DNA from: Streptomyces cavernae
GTDB taxonomy: Bacteria; Actinomycetota; Actinomycetes; Streptomycetales; Streptomycetaceae
DNA: 64,000 nt
Direction: 5' to 3'
Assembly (NCBI RefSeq): GCF_004023625.1
Contig: NZ_RPDJ01000033.1
Span: 62,001 to 126,000, forward strand
Positions within the stretch are counted from its first letter, which is position 1. Each line of letters opens with the position of its first letter. This document shows, one piece after another, positions 7,314 to 15,813 of the stretch. The position numbers were made by a program, and so were the translations under genes. The notes beneath the pieces were generated by a model, which was given only the letters and a program-made list of their open reading frames with translations, was not told where the DNA came from and did no database searches.

Positions 7314-9701
7314 ATGAGATGCACGTTGCGTGTGAGCTCGGTGAGCCGGCCCCTGCGCGCGGTGAGGGCGACGACGGCCGTTGTCCTGCTCTCGGCCGGT
7401 CTGGCGGGGCCGTCCGCCGGGGCCGCCGAGCCGGCCGTCCGTGGACTCACCGACCTGGTCAACCCGTTCATCGGCAGCCAGAACGAGGGCAACACCTTTC
7501 CCGGAGCCGCCCTGCCCTTCGGCATGGTGCAGCTGTCCCCGGACACCGGCCACAACACCGGCTACGACCACGCCGACACCCACATCCGCGGCTTCTCCCT
7601 GGTCCACCTCTCCGGCGTCGGCTGCCGCCTAGGCGGTGATCTGCCCGTCCTGCCCACCACCGGCGAGATCACCCGGACGGACTATGCGAAGTACGCGGCC
7701 GCATTCAGCCACGACACCGAGAAGGCGAGTCCCGGCTATTACAAGGTCGGCCTGAAGACCGGTATCGACGCCGAGCTGACCGCCACCGCGCGCACCGGCG
7801 TGCAGCGCTACACCTTCCCGGCCACCGACCGGGCCAACGTCATGATCAACGCGGGGCAGGCGCTGCACAGGACGGTCTCCACCTCGGTCGAGATCCTCGA
7901 CGACCGGACCGTGCGCACCAGGATCACCGGCAGCGGCTTCTGCAAGGCCACGAAGCCGTATACGGTTCACACGCTGACCCGGTTCGACCGCCCGTTCACC
8001 GCGTACGGCACCTGGAAGGGCGACAGGGTCACCGAGGGCTCCAGGACCTCGACGGCGGGCAAGGCGCGCAACGGCGCCTACGTCCGCTTCGACACCACCG
8101 AGGACCGCACGGTCGAGGCCACCACGGCGCTGTCGTACGTGGACGCGCAGGGCGCACGGGTCAACCTTCGCGCGGAGGGAGGCCGCTCCTTCGACCATGT
8201 ACGCACCAAGGCCCGCAAAGCCTGGACGGACCGCCTCGAGGACGTCCGGGTGCGGGGCGGCGACACCACCCTCCGGCGCACCTTCTACTCCTCGCTCTAC
8301 CGGTCGTTCCTCGCCCCGAACATCGGCAGCGACGCCGACGGCCGGTACACCGGCTGGGACCAGCGGATCCACCGGACCGCCGAGGACGGGGGGTTCACGT
8401 ACTACCAGAACTGGTCGCTGTGGGACAGCTACCGCACCCAGGCCCAGCTCCTCGCCCTGCTCGCCCCGCGGGAGTCCCGGGACATGGCGATCTCCGTCAT
8501 CAAGATCGACGAGCAGGGCGGCTGGCTGCCCAAATGGGCCTACGCCACGGTCGAGACCAACATCATGACCGGCGACCCGGTGACCCCGTTCCTCACCAAC
8601 GCCTACCAGCAGGGCCTGCTCGGGGGATGGGAGGAGCGGGCCTACCGGGCGCTGCGGAAGAACGCCGACGGCGTACCCCCCGCCGACTGGCCGGGGGTGG
8701 GGCGCGAGGCCAACAAGGAGTACATCGCGGGCGGTTTCGCGCCCTACCTCAAGGGCCGGCCGAAGGCGAAGCCCGGCGACTCGGACTACGCGTTCGGCGC
8801 TTCGGCGACCCTGGAGTACGCGCTGGCCGACGCCATGCTCGCCCGGATGGCCCACGACCTGGGGCATACCGCGGACGCCGAGCGCTACGCCGGACGGGCG
8901 CAGAACTACCGTGCGGTGTTCGACCCCTCGACGGGCTTCTTCCGCGCCCGGGACGGCGCCGGAGCCTTCACCGGACCCGTCGACCCGGCGCACGGCTGGG
9001 GCTTCCACGAGGGCACGTCCTGGCAGTACCAGTGGCTGGTGCCGCAGGACCTGGCCGGCCTGATCGATCTGCTCGGCGGCAGGCAGGCCGCCAACGACCG
9101 GCTCGACACCTTCTTCGCCTACGACCGGCTGGTCCTGGACCCGGCCCGGACCGCGCGCGAGGTGTGGGTCAACGGCCCGTACGCCTACTACGGCAAGGAC
9201 AAGTACAACCCGCAGAACGAGCCCGACCTCATCGCCCCCTACACCTACCTGTCGACCGGGCAGCCGTGGAAGACCACCGACGTCGTGCACGCCGCGCTGA
9301 CCCTCTTCACCGACACGCCGACCGGGATGACCGGCAACGACGACCTGGGCACGATGTCCGCCTGGCACGTGCTGTCCTCGATCGGGATCTTCCCGGTGCA
9401 GCCGGGCACCGACACCTGGGGCCTGTCGACACCGGTCTTCGAACGCGTCGACATCCGGCTCGACGGGCGCCACTACCCGAAGGGCCGGCTCACCATCACG
9501 GCTCCCGGCACCTCCGCGACCAGCCGCTACATCCAGGCGGCGCGGCTGGACGGCGTCGAGTACGCGAGTACGTACGTCACGACCGACCAACTGCGGGGCG
9601 TCCGTTCGGTCGACTTCGTCACCGGGACCGAGCCGTCCGAATGGGGCACCGGCCCGTCCGCCGCCCCACCCGGACTGGTGAGCCCGCTCGGGGACCGTTG
9701 A
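7314..9701 (+). CDS. Secreted GH92 family alpha-mannosidase
   Basis: Glycoside hydrolase family 92 protein of 795 residues; the family holds calcium-dependent exo-acting alpha-mannosidases, mostly alpha-1,2. The N-terminus is a signal peptide (basic region, then AVVLLSAGLAG, cleavage near residue 36). Family landmarks are NPFIGSQNEGNTFPGA near the mature start, WSLWDSYRTQ in the catalytic barrel and GNDDLGTMSAWHVLSS, matching the family GNEDxGxMSAW block that carries catalytic acids. ATG at 7314 has AAAGGGG about 10 bases before it; a GTG at 7284 would place ten polar residues before the signal. A hairpin at 9715-9742 ends the gene. It should trim mannose from glycoproteins or fungal mannans outside the cell. 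Confidence 0.92.
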   Translation: MRCTLRVSSVSRPLRAVRATTAVVLLSAGLAGPSAGAAEPAVRGLTDLVNPFIGSQNEGNTFPGAALPFGMVQLSPDTGHNTGYDHADTHIRGFSLVHLSGVGCRLGGDLPVLPTTGEITRTDYAKYAAAFSHDTEKASPGYYKVGLKTGIDAELTATARTGVQRYTFPATDRANVMINAGQALHRTVSTSVEILDDRTVRTRITGSGFCKATKPYTVHTLTRFDRPFTAYGTWKGDRVTEGSRTSTAGKARNGAYVRFDTTEDRTVEATTALSYVDAQGARVNLRAEGGRSFDHVRTKARKAWTDRLEDVRVRGGDTTLRRTFYSSLYRSFLAPNIGSDADGRYTGWDQRIHRTAEDGGFTYYQNWSLWDSYRTQAQLLALLAPRESRDMAISVIKIDEQGGWLPKWAYATVETNIMTGDPVTPFLTNAYQQGLLGGWEERAYRALRKNADGVPPADWPGVGREANKEYIAGGFAPYLKGRPKAKPGDSDYAFGASATLEYALADAMLARMAHDLGHTADAERYAGRAQNYRAVFDPSTGFFRARDGAGAFTGPVDPAHGWGFHEGTSWQYQWLVPQDLAGLIDLLGGRQAANDRLDTFFAYDRLVLDPARTAREVWVNGPYAYYGKDKYNPQNEPDLIAPYTYLSTGQPWKTTDVVHAALTLFTDTPTGMTGNDDLGTMSAWHVLSSIGIFPVQPGTDTWGLSTPVFERVDIRLDGRHYPKGRLTITAPGTSATSRYIQAARLDGVEYASTYVTTDQLRGVRSVDFVTGTEPSEWGTGPSAAPPGLVSPLGDR

Positions 9702-9714
9702 CCCGGCTCCACGG

Positions 9715-9742
9715 GTCCCGCCCTTGGCCTGAAGGGCGGGAC
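9715..9742 (+). terminator. Hairpin terminator after the GH92 gene
   Basis: Perfect 11-base inverted repeat, GTCCCGCCCTT at 9715-9725 and AAGGGCGGGAC at 9732-9742, with a 6-base loop, 13 bases after the stop codon, followed by TTAATG. Confidence 0.8.
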
Positions 9743-9843
9743 TTAATGTGCTGTTAACTGCGTGTAGCTTGATCGCGCTTGACCGTAATCACGTGGACGG
9801 GATTGACTGCATTTCTCCCCATCGTCGACGCGAGGACAGACTT

Positions 9844-11166
9844 TTGACTGACGATCTGCTCGCGCCACTGGACCTGGCGTTCTGGAACATCGAGTCCGCC
9901 GCACATCCCATGCACCTCGGTGCCCTCGGGGTGTTCACGGCCAACTCGCCCGCCGCGGGCCTGCACGCGGCCGATCTGCTCGCCGCCCGCGCGGCCGGCG
10001 TGCCCGGGCTGCGGATGCGGATCCGTGACGTTTGGCAGCCGCTGGCCTTCGGCGGTGCGGCGCGCGAACCCGTCCCCGATTTCGAGCCGTTCGACCACGT
10101 ACGGCTGCACGCGCCCGTCACCGACTTCCACGCCGCTGCCGGAACGTTGATGCAGCGCCCCCTGGAGCGCGGCCGACCGCCCTGGGAGGCGCATGTCCTG
10201 CCCGGTGACGACGGAGTGTCGTTCGCCGTGCTCTTCAAGTTCCACCACGCCCTCGCCGACGGGCTGAGGGCGCTGACGCTCGCGGCGGCCGTCATGGACC
10301 CGATGGACCTCCCGCAGCGCCGCCCGCGCCCCGCCGAGGAGCTTGCCCGCCCACTCCTGCCCGATGTGCGCAAGCTGCCCGACCTGCTCCGCGACACGCT
10401 GTCCGACGTGGGCCGGGCCCTGGACATCGGCGCCTCCGTCGCGCGTGCCACCCTCGGTGTGCGCTCCTCGGCCGCGCTGACCTCCGAGCCCAGCGGCACC
10501 CGGCGCATCGCGGGCGTGATCCTCGACCTCGACGATGTCCACCGGATCCGCAAGAAGGTCGGCGGTACCGTCAACGACGTGCTGATCGCCGTCGTCGCGG
10601 GTGCGCTGCGCAGCTGGCTCGACGAGCGCGGAGACGGCAGCGAGGGCGTCGCACCCCGGGCGCTGATCCCGGTCTCCAAGCGCCGCCCACGCACCGCGCA
10701 TCCGCAGGGCAACCGGCTCTCCGGCTATCTGATGCGGCTTCCCGTGGACGACCCCGACCCGCTCGGCCGACTGGACACGGTCCGTACCGCCATGGACCGC
10801 AACAAGGACGCCGGACCCAACCGGGGCGCGGGTGCGGTGGCCCTGCTCGCCGACCACGTACCCGCCCTCGGGCACCGGATCGGCGGGCCGCTGGTCAGCC
10901 AGGCGGCCCGGCTCTGGTTCGACATCCTGGTCACCAGCGTGCCGCTGCCCAGCCTCGGTCTGAAGCTCGGCGGCTGCCCGCTCGCGGAGGTGTACCCGCT
11001 CGCTCCGCTGGCGCGCGGGCAGTCCCTGGCGGTCGCGGTCTCCACGTACCGCGGCTCGGTCCACTACGGCCTGATCGCCGACGCCGAGGCCGTACCGGAC
11101 CTGGACCGCTTCGCGCACGCCGTGTCGGCGGAGGTGGAGATACTGCTGGAGGCGCGCGGGGTGTGA
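9844..11166 (+). CDS. WS/DGAT family wax ester synthase / diacylglycerol acyltransferase
   Basis: Bifunctional wax-ester synthase / acyl-CoA:diacylglycerol acyltransferase family protein of 440 residues, which in actinomycetes makes storage triacylglycerol at the membrane. The catalytic HHxxxDG motif is present as HHALADG (His134, His135, Asp139, Gly140), and the N-terminus LAPLDLAFWNIESAAHPM is typical of the family. The C-terminal condensation-like half includes the block VNDVLIAVVAGALR. The start is assigned to TTG at 9844, with GAGGACAG just before it, because the family N-terminus begins there; the in-frame upstream stretch back to 9748 looks noncoding. It stands alone, with no other lipid-storage gene adjacent. 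Confidence 0.9.
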   Translation: MTDDLLAPLDLAFWNIESAAHPMHLGALGVFTANSPAAGLHAADLLAARAAGVPGLRMRIRDVWQPLAFGGAAREPVPDFEPFDHVRLHAPVTDFHAAAGTLMQRPLERGRPPWEAHVLPGDDGVSFAVLFKFHHALADGLRALTLAAAVMDPMDLPQRRPRPAEELARPLLPDVRKLPDLLRDTLSDVGRALDIGASVARATLGVRSSAALTSEPSGTRRIAGVILDLDDVHRIRKKVGGTVNDVLIAVVAGALRSWLDERGDGSEGVAPRALIPVSKRRPRTAHPQGNRLSGYLMRLPVDDPDPLGRLDTVRTAMDRNKDAGPNRGAGAVALLADHVPALGHRIGGPLVSQAARLWFDILVTSVPLPSLGLKLGGCPLAEVYPLAPLARGQSLAVAVSTYRGSVHYGLIADAEAVPDLDRFAHAVSAEVEILLEARGV

Positions 11167-11568
11167 TCCCGGGGCGCAGGGTTCTGGGCAGCGCCGGGTT
11201 CAGGCTCCGCCGGGCTCGGGGCTCCGGGGTTCGGACCGCGCCGGGCCGGGCTGCCCCGGTTCAGGGTCCGCCGGGCTCGGGGGCGGCGCCGGGATCGGGC
11301 TGCTGCGGACTCGGGCGGGATGCGCTCCTGTGGCGTGGGCCAGGCGGCCCGGGCGCCCGGTTTCCGTCCGGGACCGGTGCTTCGGCTCCCTGCCCCGGGG
11401 CCTGCCCCGGCCCCGTTGCGGCCCGCGGCCACCACGCCCGTCGCGGGCCCACGGCCACCCCCGTGGGTTCCGTCGGTTTGGTGCCGTCCGCGGCACTCCG
11501 TAAGATTCCGCCTTCGAAAGCGAGCGCGGATCGAGCGCGGCGCGGGATCTGAGGAACGGCACACGGCG
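11167..11568. other. Intergenic region with a 25-base direct repeat and no gene
   Basis: About 400 bases of very GC-rich sequence. A 25-base block at 11197-11221 recurs at 11258-11282 with one mismatch, both containing TCCGCCGGGCTCGGGG. I see no convincing coding frame; the open frames through here lack ribosome sites and protein-like composition. The last 90 bases carry the promoter and leader of the zinc-ribbon SDR gene. Confidence 0.6.
11478..11506 (+). promoter_or_regulatory. Predicted vegetative-type promoter of the zinc-ribbon SDR gene
   Basis: A -35-like TTGGTG at 11478-11483 and a -10-like TAAGAT at 11501-11506 are separated by 17 bases. That would start transcription near 11513, about 55 bases before the ATG at 11569, with GAGGAA at 11551. 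The match to the SigA/HrdB consensus is good but untested. Confidence 0.5.
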
Positions 11569-13092
11569 ATGACGATGACAAAGGACGGTCGGGCGGCTCT
11601 TGCCGGGGACACGGTGGGGGAGGACCGGGCGCCCATCGCCGAGGGCGCGCCGCAGGTCTCGTACGGACCCGGTATCGACCCGGAGCGGCTCGCGGTCTGT
11701 CTCAGCGTGCTCGAGGAACTCGACAAGCTTGAGGTCGACCACCCAGACGCCGTCGCCGTGCGACGCGCCACCGCGGGCATCTACCGCACGGTCAAGCAGC
11801 GCCGCCGCCAGGAGCGCCGCGCCGCCAAGACCGCGCACGACAAGGCGGTCACCGAGTCCACCGCCACGGGTTCCGCCCAGCGCATCGACGACGAGACCGA
11901 GGGGATCCTGCCCTCGTCCGTCACCGAGTCCGGGCAGCTCGCGGGGATACTCCAGCGGCCGCGCTCCTGCTACGTCTGCAAGACGCGGTACGTCGAGGTC
12001 GACTACTTCTACCACCAGCTCTGCCCCGAGTGCGCGGCCGAGAACCGGGCCCGACGCGACGCCCGGGCCGACCTCACCGGCAAGCGGGCACTGCTCACCG
12101 GCGGACGCGCCAAGATCGGCATGTACATCGCGCTGAGGCTGCTGCGGGACGGCGCGCACACCACGATCACCACGCGCTTCCCGAATGACGCGATCCGCCG
12201 CTTCAAGGCCCAGCCCGACAGCGATGAGTGGATCGGCCGGCTGAAGATCGTCGGCATCGACCTGCGTGATCCCGCGCAGGTGGTGGCGCTCGCCGACTCG
12301 GTCGCCGCCGAGGGCCCGCTGGACATCCTGATCAACAACGCGGCCCAGACGGTGCGGCGCTCCCCGGGGGCCTACGGCGAGCTGGTCGCCGCGGAGTCCG
12401 CCCCGCTTCCCGCGGGGGAGCTGCCCGCCGCGGAGGTCATCGGCACCTTCGGATCCGGCGCGGTGGCGGCCCTCCCGGTCGCCGGCGGCGGGGCGCTGAC
12501 CGCGCAGGACGTCACCGACCTGGCGCTGGTCTCCGGCTCGGCGTCGCTGGAGCGGATCGCCGCCGGCACGGCGATCGACGCGGGCGGGCTGGTACCCGAC
12601 CTGCACGACACCAACAGCTGGATCCAGTCGGTGGACGAGGTCACGCCGGTCGAGCTGCTGGAGGTGCAGCTGTGCAACTCCACGGCGCCGTTCATCCTCA
12701 TCAGCCGGCTGCGCGCGGCCATGGCGGCCGCACAGGCCCGGCGGACGTACATCGTGAACGTCTCCGCGATGGAGGGCGTCTTCAGCCGCGGCTACAAGGG
12801 TGCCGGGCATCCGCACACCAACATGGCGAAGGCCGCGCTGAACATGCTGACGCGGACCAGCGCGCAGGAGATGTTCGAGAAGGACGGCATCCTGATGACC
12901 GCCGTCGACACCGGGTGGATCACCGATGAGCGGCCGCACCCCGACAAGGTCCGCCTCGCCGAGGCCGGGTTCCACGCGCCGCTCGACCTGGTCGACGGGG
13001 CGGCCCGGGTGTACGACCCGATCGTCCGCGGCGAGCAGGGCGAGGACCTGTACGGGGTGTTCCTGAAGGACTATGCGCCCGGTAAGTGGTAG
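11569..13092 (+). CDS. Atypical SDR protein with N-terminal zinc ribbon and altered active site
   Basis: 507-residue protein with three parts. Residues 1-130 are charged and helical. A four-cysteine zinc ribbon follows (Cys134, Cys137, Cys152, Cys155: CYVCK and LCPEC). The C-terminal short-chain dehydrogenase fold has a nucleotide loop TGGRAKIG (177-184) and INNAAQ (255-260). The core is interrupted by a roughly 90-residue Ala/Gly-rich insertion before helix E. The usual Tyr-x3-Lys is not intact: Lys421 in TNMAKAALN is present, but the position four residues earlier is Thr417, while Ser399 is kept. It may be catalytically altered or act by binding nucleotide. ATG at 11569 follows GAGGAA. The substrate is unknown and the neighbours give no pathway. 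Confidence 0.75.
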   Translation: MTMTKDGRAALAGDTVGEDRAPIAEGAPQVSYGPGIDPERLAVCLSVLEELDKLEVDHPDAVAVRRATAGIYRTVKQRRRQERRAAKTAHDKAVTESTATGSAQRIDDETEGILPSSVTESGQLAGILQRPRSCYVCKTRYVEVDYFYHQLCPECAAENRARRDARADLTGKRALLTGGRAKIGMYIALRLLRDGAHTTITTRFPNDAIRRFKAQPDSDEWIGRLKIVGIDLRDPAQVVALADSVAAEGPLDILINNAAQTVRRSPGAYGELVAAESAPLPAGELPAAEVIGTFGSGAVAALPVAGGGALTAQDVTDLALVSGSASLERIAAGTAIDAGGLVPDLHDTNSWIQSVDEVTPVELLEVQLCNSTAPFILISRLRAAMAAAQARRTYIVNVSAMEGVFSRGYKGAGHPHTNMAKAALNMLTRTSAQEMFEKDGILMTAVDTGWITDERPHPDKVRLAEAGFHAPLDLVDGAARVYDPIVRGEQGEDLYGVFLKDYAPGKW

Positions 13093-13198
13093 CCGCCGCA
13101 CGCTCGGCCGGGGCTTCGCGGCCGGTACCGGGCAGATGGAGGGGGAAGAGCGGGACCATGCCCTCGCAGGCGTGAGCCGGGCGGCAGGTCCCGCGTCC

Positions 13199-14008
13199 CT
13201 ACCCGGGCGCTTCCGGGGTGTGTGACCGCAGGACGTCATGCACCGCGTACGCCGGAGCAGTCCGCGCCGTGCGCACCCGCGTGCCGCCGTCCACCAGCAG
13301 GTCGGCCCCGGTGATCCAGTCCGCCGCGTCCGACGTCAGCCACAGCACCGCTCGCGCGACGTCCTCGGGGTCGCCCAGACGGCCCAGCGGGAGGCTCGCG
13401 GCGAGTTCCTCCTCCGCGTGCTCCCAGACGAAGCGGGCCATGTCGGTGCGGACCAGTCCTGGGGAGACGGAGTTGACGCGGACCGTCGGGGCCAGTTCGC
13501 CGGCCAGTTGCCGGGTGAGGTGCAGGAGGGCGGCCTTGGTCGTGCCGTACGCTCCCACGTTCGGGCCCACATGAGCCGCGCCCTCCGTGCACACGTTGAC
13601 CACCGACCCGCCGTGTTCCCCCATCCACGCCCGCCAGGCGTACTGCACCAGCCGCAGGGGAGCCTCCACGTTCACCGTGAACGCCGCACGCCAGGCGTCC
13701 GGATCGGCCTCCATCAGCGGTCCGTACGGCTGGTTCGTCGCGGCGTTGTTGACGACGATGTCGACTCGGCCGAAGCTGCGCATCGTGAGGTCGGTGAGGT
13801 TTTTGAGGTGGGTGGGGTCGGCGACCGTGCCCGCGAGCCCCACTCCGCCCAGTTCTTCGGCCGCGCGCCGCACCGCGTCCGCGTCGCGGGCGGTCACACA
13901 GACCCGTGCGCCCGCCCGCGTGAGCGCCCGCGCGACGGCGAGACCGATCCCGCGCGAGGCACCCGTCACGATCGCTGCCCTGCCCCGAAGCCCGTACGCC
14001 GGCGTCAT
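13199..14008 (-). CDS. Classical short-chain dehydrogenase/reductase
   Basis: 269-residue NAD(P)-dependent SDR with all core landmarks: TGASRGIG near residue 15, NNAAT, the active-site YGTTK (Tyr-x3-Lys), and the C-terminal ITGADLLVDGG of family members that act on alcohol or acyl substrates. The catalytic Ser position reads VCTEG, so Thr may replace Ser. The start is ATG at 14008. It is convergent with the zinc-ribbon SDR (106 bases between stops) and follows the HD-domain gene on the same strand by 25 bases, so the two may share a transcript. The substrate is not predictable. Confidence 0.8.
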   Translation of the reverse strand: MTPAYGLRGRAAIVTGASRGIGLAVARALTRAGARVCVTARDADAVRRAAEELGGVGLAGTVADPTHLKNLTDLTMRSFGRVDIVVNNAATNQPYGPLMEADPDAWRAAFTVNVEAPLRLVQYAWRAWMGEHGGSVVNVCTEGAAHVGPNVGAYGTTKAALLHLTRQLAGELAPTVRVNSVSPGLVRTDMARFVWEHAEEELAASLPLGRLGDPEDVARAVLWLTSDAADWITGADLLVDGGTRVRTARTAPAYAVHDVLRSHTPEAPG

Positions 14009-14033
14009 CCGCGTACCGTCTCATGACGGTCCG

Positions 14034-14588
14034 TCAGTCAACAGCCCCCAGGCGGGAGTTCTGGGCGGCCACCAGTTCCAGCAGGGTGCGCCAGTCCTCC
14101 ATCACCCCGGCGTCCAGGGCGGCGGCGCGGCCCGCCTCGGACGCCTGGCGCAGGGTGAGGACGTCGTCGGCGAGAGGGTCGCCCTGCCAGCCGCCCGCGT
14201 GCAGACGCACCAGACGGGAGACCCTTTCGCCCAGCAGCGGCCGCACTGCGGACGCGGCACGGTCGGCGTGTCCGGTGCGGTCGCCGGGGGCCAGGAGCAG
14301 GCCGATGTCGTGAACCAGGCCCGCGACCTGGAGCTCCTTGTCACTCGGATGGCCGCGTCGCAGCAGGGCTGCCGTCTGCAGGGCGTGGTCGTGAAGGTCG
14401 ATCGTGTCGCCGGGGCGGTTCGGGCGGCCGGGGCGGACGGGGCTGTTCGGGCTGCCGGGGCTGCCCGGGTCTATGGGACTGTCGGAGCCGGCGGGGCCGC
14501 GGGGGCTGCCGGGGCGATCGGGGTCGCTCCGCGCCCCGCGGGCCGCGTGCAGCAGATCCATCAGCTCTTCGACACTGCGCAGTTCCAT
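14034..14588 (-). CDS. HD-domain (PhnZ-like) protein with a collagen-like Gly-Pro insert
   Basis: 184-residue HD-superfamily protein. The metal-binding pattern is seen as LHDHALQTAALL then GLVHDIGLLL (the HD pair), with later histidines GHADRAA and RLHAGGW, resembling the small mixed-valent di-iron HD oxygenases and phosphohydrolases. Between the first helix and the HD core lies a run of about 45 residues rich in Gly-x-Pro triplets (GSPRGP, GSPGSPNSP), encoded by repetitive DNA at about 14405-14540, which normal family members lack. ATG at 14588 follows GGGGAGGA. The true reaction is unknown; phosphonate genes are not adjacent. Confidence 0.65.
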   Translation of the reverse strand: MELRSVEELMDLLHAARGARSDPDRPGSPRGPAGSDSPIDPGSPGSPNSPVRPGRPNRPGDTIDLHDHALQTAALLRRGHPSDKELQVAGLVHDIGLLLAPGDRTGHADRAASAVRPLLGERVSRLVRLHAGGWQGDPLADDVLTLRQASEAGRAAALDAGVMEDWRTLLELVAAQNSRLGAVD

Positions 14589-14923
14589 GCGTCAGTCCTC
14601 CCCGCGGGCGAGAAAAGCCGTTGCGCGCGCCAGCAGATCATGGCCGAATGAACACGAGGCGACCTGGAACAGTCTCTCTTGTTTCCAGCCCTATCGAGCG
14701 GACTCCCGCTCATTTGGTTAATCTGTAGCGACGGGCAAAGCTGATCGGGTTCCACCAGACCCACCGTCCGTCCCGGGACAAGCCGGTCACCACGGCCTGC
14801 TCTCAACGGAGTTACCGGCGCCACCGCGTCCGAACCGCCTTGACTCACACCCGCAGGGGCATGAGGCGTCCGGCAGTGGGCCGGCCCCGTCCCACGGGTT
14901 ACCCGACACATAAGGAGTGCGCG
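14589..14923. other. 335-base divergent upstream region, no gene seen
   Basis: Between the minus-strand HD gene and the plus-strand 57-residue peptide gene. I see only a short inverted repeat, CTGGAA and TTCCAG, at about 14662-14687 and an AT-richer patch TTGGTTAATCTG near 14715 that could hold a promoter. No open frame has coding character until 14924. Confidence 0.5.
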
Positions 14924-15097
14924 GTGCCAGAGAAGACGAGTCGCGAGCAGCGCCCCAAGGAACATACGGAGCGCTCGGGCCGCCGGAGCGAGCAGGAACT
15001 CGGCAGTCTCGACGTGTGGGCCCGGTCCGCCCCGATCCGACTGGCGGGCTACGAGGACGACCTCGCCGAGCCGCACATCCTGCCCAGCGTCGACTAG
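14924..15097 (+). CDS. Small acidic protein of unknown function (57 residues)
   Basis: Unrecognised 57-residue protein, shorter than most annotation limits. GTG at 14924 has TAAGGAG 6-7 bases ahead, which supports real translation; an in-frame ATG at 14840 lacks a ribosome site. The first half is highly charged (KTSREQRPKEHTERSGRR). The second half is ordered and acidic (LDVWARSAPIRLAGYEDD) and ends PHILPSVD. There is no Cys, so it is not a lanthipeptide or disulfide peptide, and no signal peptide. The GNAT acetyltransferase gene begins 60 bases downstream in the same direction, so the peptide could be that enzyme's partner or substrate; this is inference from position only. Confidence 0.6.
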   Translation: MPEKTSREQRPKEHTERSGRRSEQELGSLDVWARSAPIRLAGYEDDLAEPHILPSVD

Positions 15098-15157
15098 CCC
15101 TCCGGTCCACGCCGGCGGTCATGATCGCCACGGCATGGGCGTGCCAGACTCGCGGCC

Positions 15158-15646
15158 ATGCCGAACATCGTGATCAGAGAAGCCGAGGGGGAGGACTGGC
15201 CGGCGATCTGGCCCTTCTGGCGCCGGATCGTCGCCGCGCGGGAGACCTACACCTGGGACCCGGACACGCCCGAGAAGGCGGCCCGGGTCCTGTGGATGGG
15301 GCCCGGGAAACGCGTGTACGTCGCCGAGGACGGTGAGGCCGTGGTCGGCTCGGCCTGTCTGAGGCCCAACTACGGCGGCCCCGCGGCCGGTATCGCCAAC
15401 GCCGGGTTCATGGTCGACCCGGACCAGGGCGGACGCGGCATCGGACGCGCCCTCGCCGAGCACGTCCTCACCGCGGCACGGGAGCAGGGCTACCGGGGCA
15501 TGGTGTTCAACGCCGTCGTGGAGACCAACCCGGCCGTGGGACTGTGGACTTCGCTCGGCTTCACGATCCTCGGCACGGTGCCGGAGGCGTTCGAGCACCC
15601 ACGGCACGGGCGGGTGGGCCTGCACATCATGTACCGGGCGCTGTGA
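15158..15646 (+). CDS. GNAT family N-acetyltransferase
   Basis: 162-residue GCN5-related acetyltransferase. The acetyl-CoA pyrophosphate loop is DQGGRGIGRAL (Q/RxxGxG/A), with the preceding beta-strand AGFMVDP and a C-terminal NPAVGLWTSLGF block typical of the phosphinothricin/L-amino-acid acetyltransferase-like branch. The start is ATG at 15158. It follows the 57-residue gene by 60 bases and is convergent with the amidase. The substrate is not identifiable. Confidence 0.8.
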   Translation: MPNIVIREAEGEDWPAIWPFWRRIVAARETYTWDPDTPEKAARVLWMGPGKRVYVAEDGEAVVGSACLRPNYGGPAAGIANAGFMVDPDQGGRGIGRALAEHVLTAAREQGYRGMVFNAVVETNPAVGLWTSLGFTILGTVPEAFEHPRHGRVGLHIMYRAL

Positions 15647-15745
15647 ACCCACACGGAGACCGCTCGGTCGCCGCACCCTTCGGTGGCCGCGCTCGGGCGC
15701 CGCGGTGCTCGGTGCGCGCCGCGTCTCGGTCGAGCACCGAACACC

Positions 15746-15813
15746 CAGCCGAGCGGCGACGCTCAGTCGAGCGGCGACACTCAGTCGAGCAGCGACTCAG
15801 TCGAGCGGTGCCG
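15746..15813. repeat. Imperfect 16-18 base tandem repeats at the end of the amidase gene
   Basis: Four consecutive units beginning CAGCCGAGCGGCGAC or CAGTCGAGCGGCGAC lie at 15746, 15764, 15782 and 15798 (lengths 18, 18, 16 and about 16). The array crosses the amidase stop codon at 15797-15799 and so also fixes its C-terminal residues. Confidence 0.6.

Noticed and set aside
11200..13239. A 679-codon minus-strand frame covering the zinc-ribbon SDR
   Set aside because: The plus strand encodes cysteine-ribbon and Rossmann motifs and has a promoter and ribosome site; the minus frame has none.
14840..14923. Longer 85-residue version of the small peptide gene starting at ATG 14840
   Set aside because: No ribosome site precedes 14840 and the added residues are Arg/Pro-rich; GTG 14924 has a clear TAAGGAG.
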